64,000 bases of DNA from JAHBVH01 sp034432375 (lineage in GTDB: Bacteria > Chloroflexota > Anaerolineae > Caldilineales > Caldilineaceae), in NCBI GenBank assembly GCA_034432375.1, contig DAOUCA010000140.1:1-64000 (forward strand), in the 5' to 3' direction. Of this stretch, positions 9,172 through 17,285 are shown in pieces. The notes under the pieces are model-generated. The model was not told the origin of the DNA. It saw only the letters and a program-made list of their open reading frames with translations, and searched no databases. Both the position numbers and the translations under genes were made by a program. The stretch's first letter is position 1; each line of letters opens with the position of its first letter.

Positions 9172-11136
9172 ATGTTCATACCTAGCTATTTGACAGGCGT
9201 GGCGATTCAGGGTATTCAAATGGAACAGAAAATTGTTTTGTCGACTCAGCAGACCTCCCCTGCGCGAGGTCTGGGAAGTGTGATCCAGATGTTGGCTGCA
9301 CCCAAGATTCGTTGGCGTACTGCATTTACCTATGCCCTAATTATTCTTCTATTAATGGGAGGCCTGGGCTTCTATCTCTCCGCCCAAGTCGAGCGTTGGT
9401 CAGCGGCGCAAAGCCGAACCGAGTGGCACGTTTTGGCCACGCGGCTGGTAAAAGATCCGCTGCTTATTGCAACATGGCCTACCTCTACCGCAACGCTTAA
9501 GGCGGCAACGATCCCTGAAGGGCAACCCTGGCAAGGAGCCTTGACGACACTGTTGCAGGAACGGGCTGCACTACTTGGCGTGCGGCTCTCTGCCTTCACG
9601 CCAGACGGTGAACTATTTGCCGATTCTCACCTCACCGCAGATGCAATTCGAGCAATGCCCACTAACCGCGAGAGCGCTAAAAGTCTAGTGGGGGCGGCAA
9701 CAACATTAGCCCCAACAACCTCTTTTGACAGTGTGCTTGGGCAACAGGTTGCGGTCTTTGTTCTGCCAGTGTTGGTGGTGGCGCAGCCGATCGGTCTCTT
9801 GCGCATTCAATTTCCGATGGGCCAACAAATGGCAACGCTGACCCCGATCCGGCTCTTGGTGTTGCCGGTTACCTTGTCAATTGCGCTGTTGATCATCGGG
9901 ATGATGGTCTTTCAGGCCGAGCGTGCAGCCTATACATTGCGTCGCCTGACCACCGTTGCTGAGCAGATCACCGCCGGCGATCTGAGCGCGCGTACGCTTT
10001 CACTGAGCGGTGGTGAAGTGGGACAATTTGTCCGCGCCTTCAATCGAATGGCTGATAAATTGCAGAAACAGATGGAGAAGCGGGTGCGCGAAAAAGATCG
10101 GCTGCACACCGTCTTGCATGTGATGACTGATGGCGTCTTGTTATTGAATCGCCACAGCAGTGTGCGGCTGCTCAATGATGCCGCTGCCGAGATCCTGAAG
10201 ATTACAACAGACCGCACATTGCGCCGTTCTTTTGTACAGACGGTACGCGATCATCGCTTTGTCGACGTCTTCCGTCGTTGTCAGCAATCGGGTCGCACGG
10301 AAACGGCCATCATTGAATTGGATGGCGAGCGGGTCATCCGTATGGTCGTAACCCCCTTTTTGCGGGGTAAGGATCGGGGCCATCTGGTTGTCTTTCAAGA
10401 CTTAACCCGCTTGCATCAACTACAAACTGCACGCCAGGATTTCGTCAGTAACGTCTCCCACGAATTGCGCACGCCCCTCGCTTCCTTGCGTGCATTGGTC
10501 GAAACACTAAGTGATGGCGCATTGGAAGATCCCGTCGCCGCGCAGCGTTTTCTGCGCCATATGGAGGTTGAGGTCGACGCGTTAACCCAAATGGTTCAAG
10601 AGCTTTTAGAGCTTTCGCGCATTGAATCCGGTAAAGCGCGGTTAGAGCTTGCCATCGTTGACACCGATAAATTTATCCGAGAAAGCAGCGAGCGATTGCA
10701 TGCCCAAGCCGAACGTGCCAATGTCACACTAGCTGTGGAACAGATGGATGGTCTGCCGCCGGTCTGTGTGGATGTGGCACGGATGCAGCAGGTGCTGACC
10801 AACCTGATTCATAACGCCATCAAGTTTACCCCAACCGGCGGCACCATTACGGTCCGTGCCGCGGCGATTTCTGCCGAAAAAGTGACTATCTCCGTCACAG
10901 ACACAGGCGTGGGGATCGCATACGAAGATCTGCCACGGATTTTTGAACGCTTTTATAAAGCCGACCGCGCCCGTTCCGGCGGTGGTACGGGGCTGGGGCT
11001 GGCGATTGCCAAACATATCGTCCAAGCGCACGGCGGTACCATTTGGGCCGAAAGTATGCCCGGCAAAGGAAGTACCTTTTCATTTACCATTGCGATTGCT
11101 GATACCCCTAGTTTTGACCAGCGTGCGTCGCACTGA
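9172..11136 (+). CDS. PhoR-like membrane sensor histidine kinase
   Basis: A 654-aa inner-membrane kinase. Order of parts: TM1 about residues 50-70, an extracytoplasmic sensor of about 155 residues, TM2 about 228-248, HAMP about 249-300, a PAS-like domain about 310-410, the HisKA box FVSNVSHELRTPLASLRAL with phospho-His430, and HATPase_c with NLIHNAIKFTPTGG, DTGVGI and GGGTGLGLAI. It is the likely partner of the regulator upstream. An in-frame ATG at 9220 is an alternative start. The last residues and the stop codon lie inside the left arm of a 19-bp inverted repeat, so the C-terminal tail was probably rewritten by that repeat. Confidence 0.92.
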   Translation: MFIPSYLTGVAIQGIQMEQKIVLSTQQTSPARGLGSVIQMLAAPKIRWRTAFTYALIILLLMGGLGFYLSAQVERWSAAQSRTEWHVLATRLVKDPLLIATWPTSTATLKAATIPEGQPWQGALTTLLQERAALLGVRLSAFTPDGELFADSHLTADAIRAMPTNRESAKSLVGAATTLAPTTSFDSVLGQQVAVFVLPVLVVAQPIGLLRIQFPMGQQMATLTPIRLLVLPVTLSIALLIIGMMVFQAERAAYTLRRLTTVAEQITAGDLSARTLSLSGGEVGQFVRAFNRMADKLQKQMEKRVREKDRLHTVLHVMTDGVLLLNRHSSVRLLNDAAAEILKITTDRTLRRSFVQTVRDHRFVDVFRRCQQSGRTETAIIELDGERVIRMVVTPFLRGKDRGHLVVFQDLTRLHQLQTARQDFVSNVSHELRTPLASLRALVETLSDGALEDPVAAQRFLRHMEVEVDALTQMVQELLELSRIESGKARLELAIVDTDKFIRESSERLHAQAERANVTLAVEQMDGLPPVCVDVARMQQVLTNLIHNAIKFTPTGGTITVRAAAISAEKVTISVTDTGVGIAYEDLPRIFERFYKADRARSGGGTGLGLAIAKHIVQAHGGTIWAESMPGKGSTFSFTIAIADTPSFDQRASH

Positions 11137-11186
11137 CCAAGGAATCTAATGGACTCGAAACAGTTGTTGGTCAGTGCGACGCACGC
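11121..11186. repeat. Inverted repeat overlapping the kinase gene's end
   Basis: Perfect 19-bp arms at 11121-11139 and 11168-11186 enclose a 28-nt loop. The kinase stop codon (11134-11136) lies in the left arm. A relative with 18-bp arms is at 62655-62720. The outer part of the arm is shared, with paired base changes on both sides. Confidence 0.85.
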
Positions 11187-11322
11187 GATCTCGTTCCCAC
11201 CGCAATGCCCTCACCATAGGCCTGTTCCGGACATCGTCGCCCTGACGTAACTCCTAACCCCACCCCGGGCCCCGCGTCCAAGGGGCACCCGAGGGAGGGG
11301 AGAAGTGCTCCTCCCTTGCTCG

Positions 11323-11461
11323 CCTTACTTTTACCCATATCTTTGTGGGCCGGTGGTAGGGTCGCGTTCCGGGGACGGCACAGATGCGCTCTGGTAACGC
11401 ATCAACTCGTGTGCCGTCCCCGGAACGCCACGCTCGCCGCACACTTGTGGGTAATGGTAAG
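11323..11461. repeat. Nested inverted-repeat element, copy 2
   Basis: Inner arms at 11364-11381 and 11411-11428 are perfect over 18 bp, with outer arms at 11323-11337 and 11448-11461. It is the sister of the element at 1-140; the one differing inner base pair changes on both arms. The stretch 11137-11760 otherwise holds only G-rich/C-rich repeat fragments (11250-11320, 11460-11540) and no gene. Confidence 0.85.
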
Positions 11462-11760
11462 AGGTTGGGGAGGGAACCGTCACGCCGCAGCAGTGATCAC
11501 AGCTCCTCCCCCAATCTGGGAGAGGTTGGGAGGGGGTAGAATTGCCTTATCATTACTTATTTTACAAAATACTATGCGATGTCAGATAAGTTTTGGCAGT
11601 TTATGGTTTGTAGGATCTGTCACGCTGAAAGCGTCTTCAAGGTGATTTGCCTGAAGATTCTTGCAGAATGACAGGGATCGATTCCCAGTTTTTCCTATCA
11701 AACTTACACAACATTGTACCAAGCAAGCCACGTCTAGGTCTCTACCTGGCACTTACTGGA

Positions 11761-11907
11761 TTAATAAATCGCAGAAACCTGTTGAATATAGGGATGAGCC
11801 TGCGGTAATACGTTTTGAAAGCTACTGAGCGCCTTGCCTGATAACGCCAGAGCCCCGGCATAATCACCGAGGTTTTGCAGATAGCGCTGGTCAATGGTTG
11901 ACATCAT
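11761..11907 (-). CDS. Small TPR-like ORF directly downstream of the metacaspase
   Basis: A 48-codon ORF not previously flagged by length, starting ATG ATG at 11907 with the ribosome site aggggcag. It begins six bases after the metacaspase stop, so it should be co-transcribed and possibly translationally coupled. It reads LQNLGDYAGALALSGKAL followed by a LPQAHPYIQQ-like end, which resembles one tetratricopeptide repeat of the type found in NB-ARC/TPR conflict proteins. It may be a genuine small partner of the metacaspase or the last remnant of a larger TPR gene. Confidence 0.5.
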   Translation of the reverse strand: MMSTIDQRYLQNLGDYAGALALSGKALSSFQNVLPQAHPYIQQVSAIY

Positions 11908-11913
11908 CTGCCC

Positions 11914-13344
11914 CTACTTGAAAAATTTCTGAACCACCTCGATTGCTTGCGTACATGCAGTCACTAAACCAGAGGCTGCGGTTATCCCGGCAATCAATGT
12001 TTTGGCCTGGGTAAGATAGTCAACGATGCTCTTTTTATCGGCCTCTGGTTTCTTTGCTTGCTGCGTTGCTTTATCAACCTGATATTTGACATCCGTGGCA
12101 ACCTCTTCAGTAAAGAGGCCCGCGTCAATCGCCTGGGCCACCTTCGTTTGCAGCTTTTCCAATTCGCGTACCAGATTTATCTTGTTCTCTACCACCCCAA
12201 AGTTGATGCCACCAGCTGCGTTATCGACATGGGTTTGGCGGATATTCTTACCCACAGCGATCCCCCTGGCATTATCACCAATTTCAGCGCTGATCCTGTC
12301 ACCGTGTACTTTGTCGCCGCGCACCTTGTCACCGTGTACTTTGTCGCCGCGCACATCGTCACCATGCACAACCTTATCTCGACCGACAAAGTCGCCGCCG
12401 CCCGTGTTGACATTGCCCCTGATATAGGCCCCGCCGCCGGTCTGAACTGTGCGCTGTGCGAAGATCCGCTCACTCTGCAATGGTCTTACTTCCCGTACGG
12501 CCATCGCCTCCGGCACAGGCTCACTTTCATCAAAGCCGCCCAACGTACTTGCTCCCTTAAAGCGAGATACAGCAAACGGACCCACGCCTTTGAGGATGGT
12601 CAGCTCTGGTTCTTGCGTAGCATTGTACTCCGCTTGGGCAATCTCCCGCACTGTCTCGTAAAGGTGTTCATACAAGCTAAATGCGCTGATAAAGCCATGA
12701 TTATTGCCCACACCTTTGCCTTGCAGCCCATCGATCAGCGCTTTCGTAAAAATCGTCGTAGGCCCCTTGCCGATATAGGAGAGCTGTTGCTCACGGCAGG
12801 CAATCATAAAAATGCGCCCTTGGCCCGTGCCCAATAACGCCATTGCTGATACTTCGTCCGGATTGCTGCCATCGAGCGATTCCGGCTCTAGCGCAAGCGT
12901 AGGCGAAATGTTGCCGGAGTGGCAGGCATTAAAGATCAGCAGGACCCGTTGGGCAGCAAGCGCTTTCAACTTCGCCAGCAATTCACCTTCACTGACCCCA
13001 GTGTTGGCGACCACGCGCCGCCCTTGCACTTTGGCATCGTGGCTGACGAGATAGTAGTTGCCATCGGTCCCCAAGGCACCGTGACCGCAGTAAAAGAGGA
13101 AAACGGTATCGTCAGTGGTGGTTTGGCTCGCAAGCTCATCGAGGGCGGACAAGATACCCGCTTTCGTGGCACTGCCATCATGGATCACCCGTACCTGTTT
13201 AGATGGATAGCCACAGTAATTGGAATCCTGCAACACGTCAGCCACGGCTTTGGCATCGGCAACCGTAATGGGGACGTTCAGTCCAGCGTGGTATTGGTGT
13301 GTGCCTACGCCGATCAGCAGCGCATGTCCGTGTGGGAAAGACAT
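11914..13344 (-). CDS. Metacaspase (peptidase C14) with GD-repeat and helical tail
   Basis: A 476-aa caspase-fold cysteine protease. The catalytic dyad is visible as His88 in FYCGHG and Cys141 in FNACHSG. After the protease domain (to about residue 255) comes a linker and then a beta-type repeat region at about 310-365 (GGAYIRGNVNTGGGDFVG, then GDKVRGDKVHGD copies). A helical C-terminus of about 100 residues ends in a hydrophobic stretch. GD-rich repeats with caspase domains are known from Chloroflexota and cyanobacterial signalling or conflict proteins. The likely role is regulated proteolysis in stress or programmed cell death; the substrate is unknown. The start at 13344 follows a purine-rich site (aaggaggc). 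Confidence 0.88.
   Translation of the reverse strand: MSFPHGHALLIGVGTHQYHAGLNVPITVADAKAVADVLQDSNYCGYPSKQVRVIHDGSATKAGILSALDELASQTTTDDTVFLFYCGHGALGTDGNYYLVSHDAKVQGRRVVANTGVSEGELLAKLKALAAQRVLLIFNACHSGNISPTLALEPESLDGSNPDEVSAMALLGTGQGRIFMIACREQQLSYIGKGPTTIFTKALIDGLQGKGVGNNHGFISAFSLYEHLYETVREIAQAEYNATQEPELTILKGVGPFAVSRFKGASTLGGFDESEPVPEAMAVREVRPLQSERIFAQRTVQTGGGAYIRGNVNTGGGDFVGRDKVVHGDDVRGDKVHGDKVRGDKVHGDRISAEIGDNARGIAVGKNIRQTHVDNAAGGINFGVVENKINLVRELEKLQTKVAQAIDAGLFTEEVATDVKYQVDKATQQAKKPEADKKSIVDYLTQAKTLIAGITAASGLVTACTQAIEVVQKFFK
12299..12362. repeat. 30-bp tandem repeat coding the GD repeats of the metacaspase
   Basis: On the plus strand the unit beginning caccgtgtactttgtcgccg recurs at a 30-bp period, with a third degenerate unit. 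It encodes alternating GDKVHGDKVR blocks, so recent slippage expansion of the repeat is likely. Confidence 0.8.
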
Positions 13345-13810
13345 CTTAGCCTCCTTAAAGAATGGGATTGCGGTGGGTTTCCCCTGCTGGTGTTGTCAAG
13401 AATGAAGACACAATTTACCAGTTGCTTAGTCGGTGTCAACCAGAGCGGCTTCATATAGAGAGAATCATAGCCGGTTATCAGTATACTAAACTCGCGCCGC
13501 CTTGGGAAGCGCCCCAGTTAATGAAGCAGGGCTTCCAAGACTATCCCATCCCACTTGGGTGTGTCCCAATTTGGAGGACGACACCTGACAGGATTGCGAA
13601 ACCTGTCAGGTGTGCCGCCGAAAATTTGGGACGCACCCATCCCACGTTTCTCGATTGACAATCCATCCATCTCACGCTACACTTAAGGCTCTCAGCTACC
13701 CCAGATTCTAAAATTCCCTTCCAAATTTCTTTGCGCCTTTGGGCAGCCTGTGAATTTTGGGAGGGACGCACAACCAATCATCAATCCTAGAACCGATAAG
13801 CGAGGAACCC
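13345..13810. repeat. Gene-free stretch with a nested inverted repeat
   Basis: No convincing gene is seen. Inner arms at 13581-13592 and 13602-13613 are perfect, and outer arms at 13557-13572 and 13622-13638 (gggtgtgtcccaattt) are nearly so. A half copy of the outer arm appears at 25979-25998. The metacaspase and the sugar-binding protein genes diverge from this region, so promoters for both should lie here. Confidence 0.7.
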
Positions 13811-15169
13811 ATGAAACAGAGGCAGTCCTGGTTAAGCCTGTTTGTGTTATTGACCCTGTTGGCCGCAGGCTGTGTTCAGCCAGGCAACGATGCAGCCACT
13901 GGCGGTGAGACGGGCGCGGCGGAGAAGGCCACCGTCGAGTTCTGGTTCAATCCACCCGAGGGAGGAACCGGTGCCAATTGTACCGTCGAGAATGCCATTG
14001 ATCCCTTCAATGAGCAAAGCGAAACAATTTTTGTCAATGCCGTCGCCAACCCCGATCTGTGGAATGCCACTAGAACGGCGGTGGCGGGCGGTGCGGGGCC
14101 AGATATTATTGGTACCCCCGGGCCATCATTTGTCTACGAATTGGCCGCGGCGGGGCAGCTCTTGCCGCTGGACGACTTTGTCGATACGCTCGGCTGGGAT
14201 GAGACGATTGCACCGTGGGCGCTGAGCCTGGGCAAGGTCGACGGCAAGCTCTATAGCCTGCCCGATGAGCTAGAGACGTTGATCCTCTATTACAACAAGA
14301 CGCTCTTTGAAGCCAATGGCTGGGAAGCACCGACCACGATGGATGAGATGACGGCGCTTGCCGAGAAGATCAAGGCGGCAGAACTCATCCCCTTTGCGCA
14401 CGAAAACTCTGATTGGCGGCCAACCAATGAATGGTTCGTCGGCGAGTGGCTCAACCATGTGGCCGGGCCGGAGAAAGTCTATCAGGCGCTCACTGGCAAA
14501 ATTCGCTGGGATGATCCGGACTTTGTCGCCGCCATTGAAAGTCTCAATGATTATCAGCAGAATGGCTACTTTATGGGTGGTCTTGAATTCTACTACACCT
14601 CCTCGCGCGAAGAGGTGCTCACCGCGTTGGGCAAGGGCGAGGCCGCGATGAATATCGAAGGGACGTGGCGCGCGCAAGATCTGATCGACACCTATTTCAC
14701 CGCCGACAATGGGGGGAATGAGTGGGATTGGGTGCCAATGCCCTCGGCCAAGGGGGACACCGTCTTTGATATCGGGATGGGGCAGACCTGGTCGATCAAC
14801 AAAAACGCCGCCAATCCACAGGCCGCGGCCGAGTTCCTCAGCTACTATTACTCACCCGCCACCCAGGCCAAGCTGATTCAACTCTGCGGCAAAGCACCGG
14901 CCCCCGTCACGCTGGAAGCCAATGCGCTCGATGCCCTTGATCCACGGATTGCCGCGATCCTCGGTGCCTTTTCGGCGGCCAACGACGCCGGCAACTATGG
15001 CTATACCACCTGGACCTTCTGGCCGCCCAAGAGCGATGCCTATATCTATGAAGAAGTTGAAAAGGTCTGGTCCGGTGATATTACAGCAGAGCAATACCTG
15101 ACGGGGCTCAATGATCTCTTCCAGGAAGAGCTGACCGAAGGCGCCATCCCGCCGATCCCGGAACGGTAG
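13811..15169 (+). CDS. Family 1 sugar-binding lipoprotein
   Basis: A 452-aa ABC importer binding protein with signal peptide and lipobox (LLAAGC), so it is membrane-tethered outside. The core has the SBP_bac_1 pattern: GPDIIGTPGPSFVYELA, LPDELETLILYYNKTLFE and GEAAMNIEGTWRAQD. The start at 13811 follows cgaggaa; an in-frame upstream ATG at 13757 is less likely. Two sugar-type permeases and an ADP-ribosylglycohydrolase-family enzyme follow in the same direction, so it forms one uptake and processing unit. The ligand cannot be read from sequence. No ATPase gene is present, as is usual where a shared MsmK-type ATPase is used. Confidence 0.9.
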   Translation: MKQRQSWLSLFVLLTLLAAGCVQPGNDAATGGETGAAEKATVEFWFNPPEGGTGANCTVENAIDPFNEQSETIFVNAVANPDLWNATRTAVAGGAGPDIIGTPGPSFVYELAAAGQLLPLDDFVDTLGWDETIAPWALSLGKVDGKLYSLPDELETLILYYNKTLFEANGWEAPTTMDEMTALAEKIKAAELIPFAHENSDWRPTNEWFVGEWLNHVAGPEKVYQALTGKIRWDDPDFVAAIESLNDYQQNGYFMGGLEFYYTSSREEVLTALGKGEAAMNIEGTWRAQDLIDTYFTADNGGNEWDWVPMPSAKGDTVFDIGMGQTWSINKNAANPQAAAEFLSYYYSPATQAKLIQLCGKAPAPVTLEANALDALDPRIAAILGAFSAANDAGNYGYTTWTFWPPKSDAYIYEEVEKVWSGDITAEQYLTGLNDLFQEELTEGAIPPIPER

Positions 15170-15180
15170 CATTTTTATTG

Positions 15181-15230
15181 TTTACATTATCGTAGGGGCA
15201 CGGTATACCGTGCCCCTACGATAATGTAAA
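15181..15230. repeat. Perfect 50-bp palindrome without a loop
   Basis: Arms 15181-15205 and 15206-15230 match perfectly. The central 30 bp (CGTAGGGGCACGGTA and its complement) recurs at 33108-33137 with one base pair changed symmetrically, while the outer 10 bp on each side are unrelated to that copy and yet still complementary to each other. Confidence 0.9.
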
Positions 15231-15267
15231 TGAACTTATAGACAAACCATATAAAAGTCGCACATTC

Positions 15268-15313
15268 GGTAGGGGCGGCCCCTTGCGGGCGCCCGCAAGG
15301 GGCCGCCCCTACC
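15268..15313. repeat. Perfect 46-bp GC-rich palindrome without a loop
   Basis: Arms 15268-15290 and 15291-15313 match perfectly and start ggtaggggcggcccc. It stands 37 bp after the previous palindrome, both between the binding-protein gene and its permease gene. They may lower permease expression relative to the binding protein. Confidence 0.9.
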
Positions 15314-15361
15314 ATTGATGCGGAGTCTAGTTGGTTCGCCTATTAGCAAAAAGGAATTTCA

Positions 15362-16306
15362 ATGGCAACTGTTCAAGAGCAGCGGCTACCCGCCTATACC
15401 GATACAGCCCAACGACGTAGTATGCGACGCAAGCACTTTTTTAGCAAGATGATCGTACCCTGGCTCTTTATTGCGCCCATTCTGCTTCTGCATCTGGTGG
15501 TGGTCATCGGTCCGTCGCTGGCGGCCTTTTACTACTCCCTTACCGACTGGTCCGGGATTGGCCCAGCTGAGTTCGTGGGCTTGAAAAATTTTAAAGAGTT
15601 GCTCTTTGAGGATATGAATTACCGGGCGGCACTGCGCCATAATGTCTCCTGGCTGCTCTTCTTTCTCACCGTACCCTTTTCATTGGCACTGGTGGCCGCC
15701 GCGCTGCTAGCCCAGATTAAACGGGGGAGCATGTTCTTTCGCGCGGTCATGTTTGTGCCCTACATCCTGCCCAGTGTGATCATCGCGAGTATTTGGCGCA
15801 ATCTGCTCAGCCCGCGCATGGGGGTGGGGGCACAACTGGCACAGTGGGGCATTGCCGGCTTTGACCGTGCGTTTCTGGGCGAGACAACCACGGCGCTCCT
15901 CACGATTGCCTTTATTGATAATTGGCACTTTTGGGGCTTTCTGATGGTGCTCTTTCTGGCGGCCATGCAGAATATTCCGCCGGAGCTATACGACGCCGCC
16001 AAAATTGATGGGGCCAATCGTCGCCAGGAATTTCGCCACATCACCATTCCTGGCATCCTACCGACGCTCTCCTTTATGCTGCTCATGACCGGCATCTGGT
16101 CGTTCCTTGTCTTTGATTATGTCTGGCTGCTGACCCAGGGCGGACCGGCAGGGTCGTCCGAAGTGATGGCAACCTATCTCTACAAACAGGCCTTCAATCG
16201 CTTTGAGGCTGGCTATGCCTCGGCGATCGGTCTTTCCATGAGCCTCTTTGCGGGTGTGATTATCAGCATCTTTATTATCCTGCGCCGCAGGGGATGGGAC
16301 ATCTAG
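15362..16306 (+). CDS. Sugar ABC transporter permease, MalF/UgpA type
   Basis: A 314-aa inner-membrane protein with six predicted TM segments. The ATPase-contact (EAA) loop reads PPELYDAAKIDGANRRQEF followed by ITIPGILPTL. A basic N-terminus precedes TM1. The ribosome site is aaggaa before the ATG at 15362. It lies three bases upstream of the second permease gene and would form a heterodimer with it, fed by the lipoprotein upstream. Confidence 0.92.
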   Translation: MATVQEQRLPAYTDTAQRRSMRRKHFFSKMIVPWLFIAPILLLHLVVVIGPSLAAFYYSLTDWSGIGPAEFVGLKNFKELLFEDMNYRAALRHNVSWLLFFLTVPFSLALVAAALLAQIKRGSMFFRAVMFVPYILPSVIIASIWRNLLSPRMGVGAQLAQWGIAGFDRAFLGETTTALLTIAFIDNWHFWGFLMVLFLAAMQNIPPELYDAAKIDGANRRQEFRHITIPGILPTLSFMLLMTGIWSFLVFDYVWLLTQGGPAGSSEVMATYLYKQAFNRFEAGYASAIGLSMSLFAGVIISIFIILRRRGWDI

Positions 16307-16309
16307 CGC

Positions 16310-17143
16310 ATGTTTCGCAAGCAACGTAACGCTAACCTCTTGCCCAACTATCTGATCCTGTTGCTATTGGCCGCCTTTGCCATTGGGCCGCTGGTGATCT
16401 TGAGCTTTAATTCCCTCAAAGACACCACCGAGATTGGCGCCAACCCACTCGGCCCACCCACCGAGATCCATCTGGAAAATTTCCCCAATGCCTGGCGCGA
16501 AGGGAACTTTGCCACCACGGTAAAGAACAGTGTGATTCTCGTGGTGGCCACTGTCCTGGCTGAACTTGTCTTTGCCGGCATGGCTGCCTATAGTCTTTCC
16601 CGCCTGAATCCACCTGGCGAAAATGCCTTTATGCTCTACATGTTGGTCGGCTCAACGCTGCCAGTCTGGCTTTTTCTGGTGCCGCTCTTTTCGCTTTGGC
16701 GTATGTTGGGCTTAATCAACAGTCTCTTTGGGCTGATCTTGCTCTATACCGCCTTTAATTCGCCCTTCTCGATCTTTCTGCTGCGCTCGTTTATGGTGCA
16801 AGTGCCGCGCGACTTTGACGACGCCGCGCGCGTCGACGGGGCCAACACCTTTCAGGTCTTTACGCGCGTGCTGCTCCCGCTGACGTGGCCCGGCTTTTTG
16901 ACGGTCGGGTTGATAGTGGGGCTGGGGGTCTGGAGCGAATTCCAGATCGCGCTGATCTTTGTGAGCAAACCCGATCTCTTCCCCGTCACCACCAGCTACT
17001 ACAACTTCACTTCGCGCTTTAGCCGCGATTGGGCGCTCACCAGTGCCGCCGCCGTGATTATGATCGCGCCGATCCTCGTGCTCTTTTTAGCGTTGCAGCG
17101 GCGCTTTATTGATGGGCTGACGCAGGGGGGGTTGAAGGCGTAA
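16310..17143 (+). CDS. Sugar ABC transporter permease, MalG/UgpE type
   Basis: A 277-aa membrane protein with six TM segments and the EAA loop VPRDFDDAARVDGANTFQVF followed by LLPLTWPG. It is tightly coupled to the preceding permease gene. Together they form the channel of the importer whose binding protein is encoded at 13.8 kb. Confidence 0.92.
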   Translation: MFRKQRNANLLPNYLILLLLAAFAIGPLVILSFNSLKDTTEIGANPLGPPTEIHLENFPNAWREGNFATTVKNSVILVVATVLAELVFAGMAAYSLSRLNPPGENAFMLYMLVGSTLPVWLFLVPLFSLWRMLGLINSLFGLILLYTAFNSPFSIFLLRSFMVQVPRDFDDAARVDGANTFQVFTRVLLPLTWPGFLTVGLIVGLGVWSEFQIALIFVSKPDLFPVTTSYYNFTSRFSRDWALTSAAAVIMIAPILVLFLALQRRFIDGLTQGGLKA

Positions 17144-17171
17144 GCAACACAAATGTCAACCGATATCTCTT

Positions 17172-17248
17172 ACGTCCCGTAGGGACAGTTGAATTTAGGA
17201 ACGGACAAACGCTTCCTTGCGCTAAATTCAACTGTCCCTACGGGACGT
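17172..17248. repeat. 26-bp inverted repeat between permease and ADP-ribosylglycohydrolase genes
   Basis: Perfect arms 17172-17197 and 17223-17248 (beginning acgtcccgtagggacag) with a 25-nt loop. It ends 38 bp before the next gene's ATG. Confidence 0.85.
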
Positions 17249-17285
17249 GGCAATTCTGTTACACAATTTCCGACAGGAGTAACCA

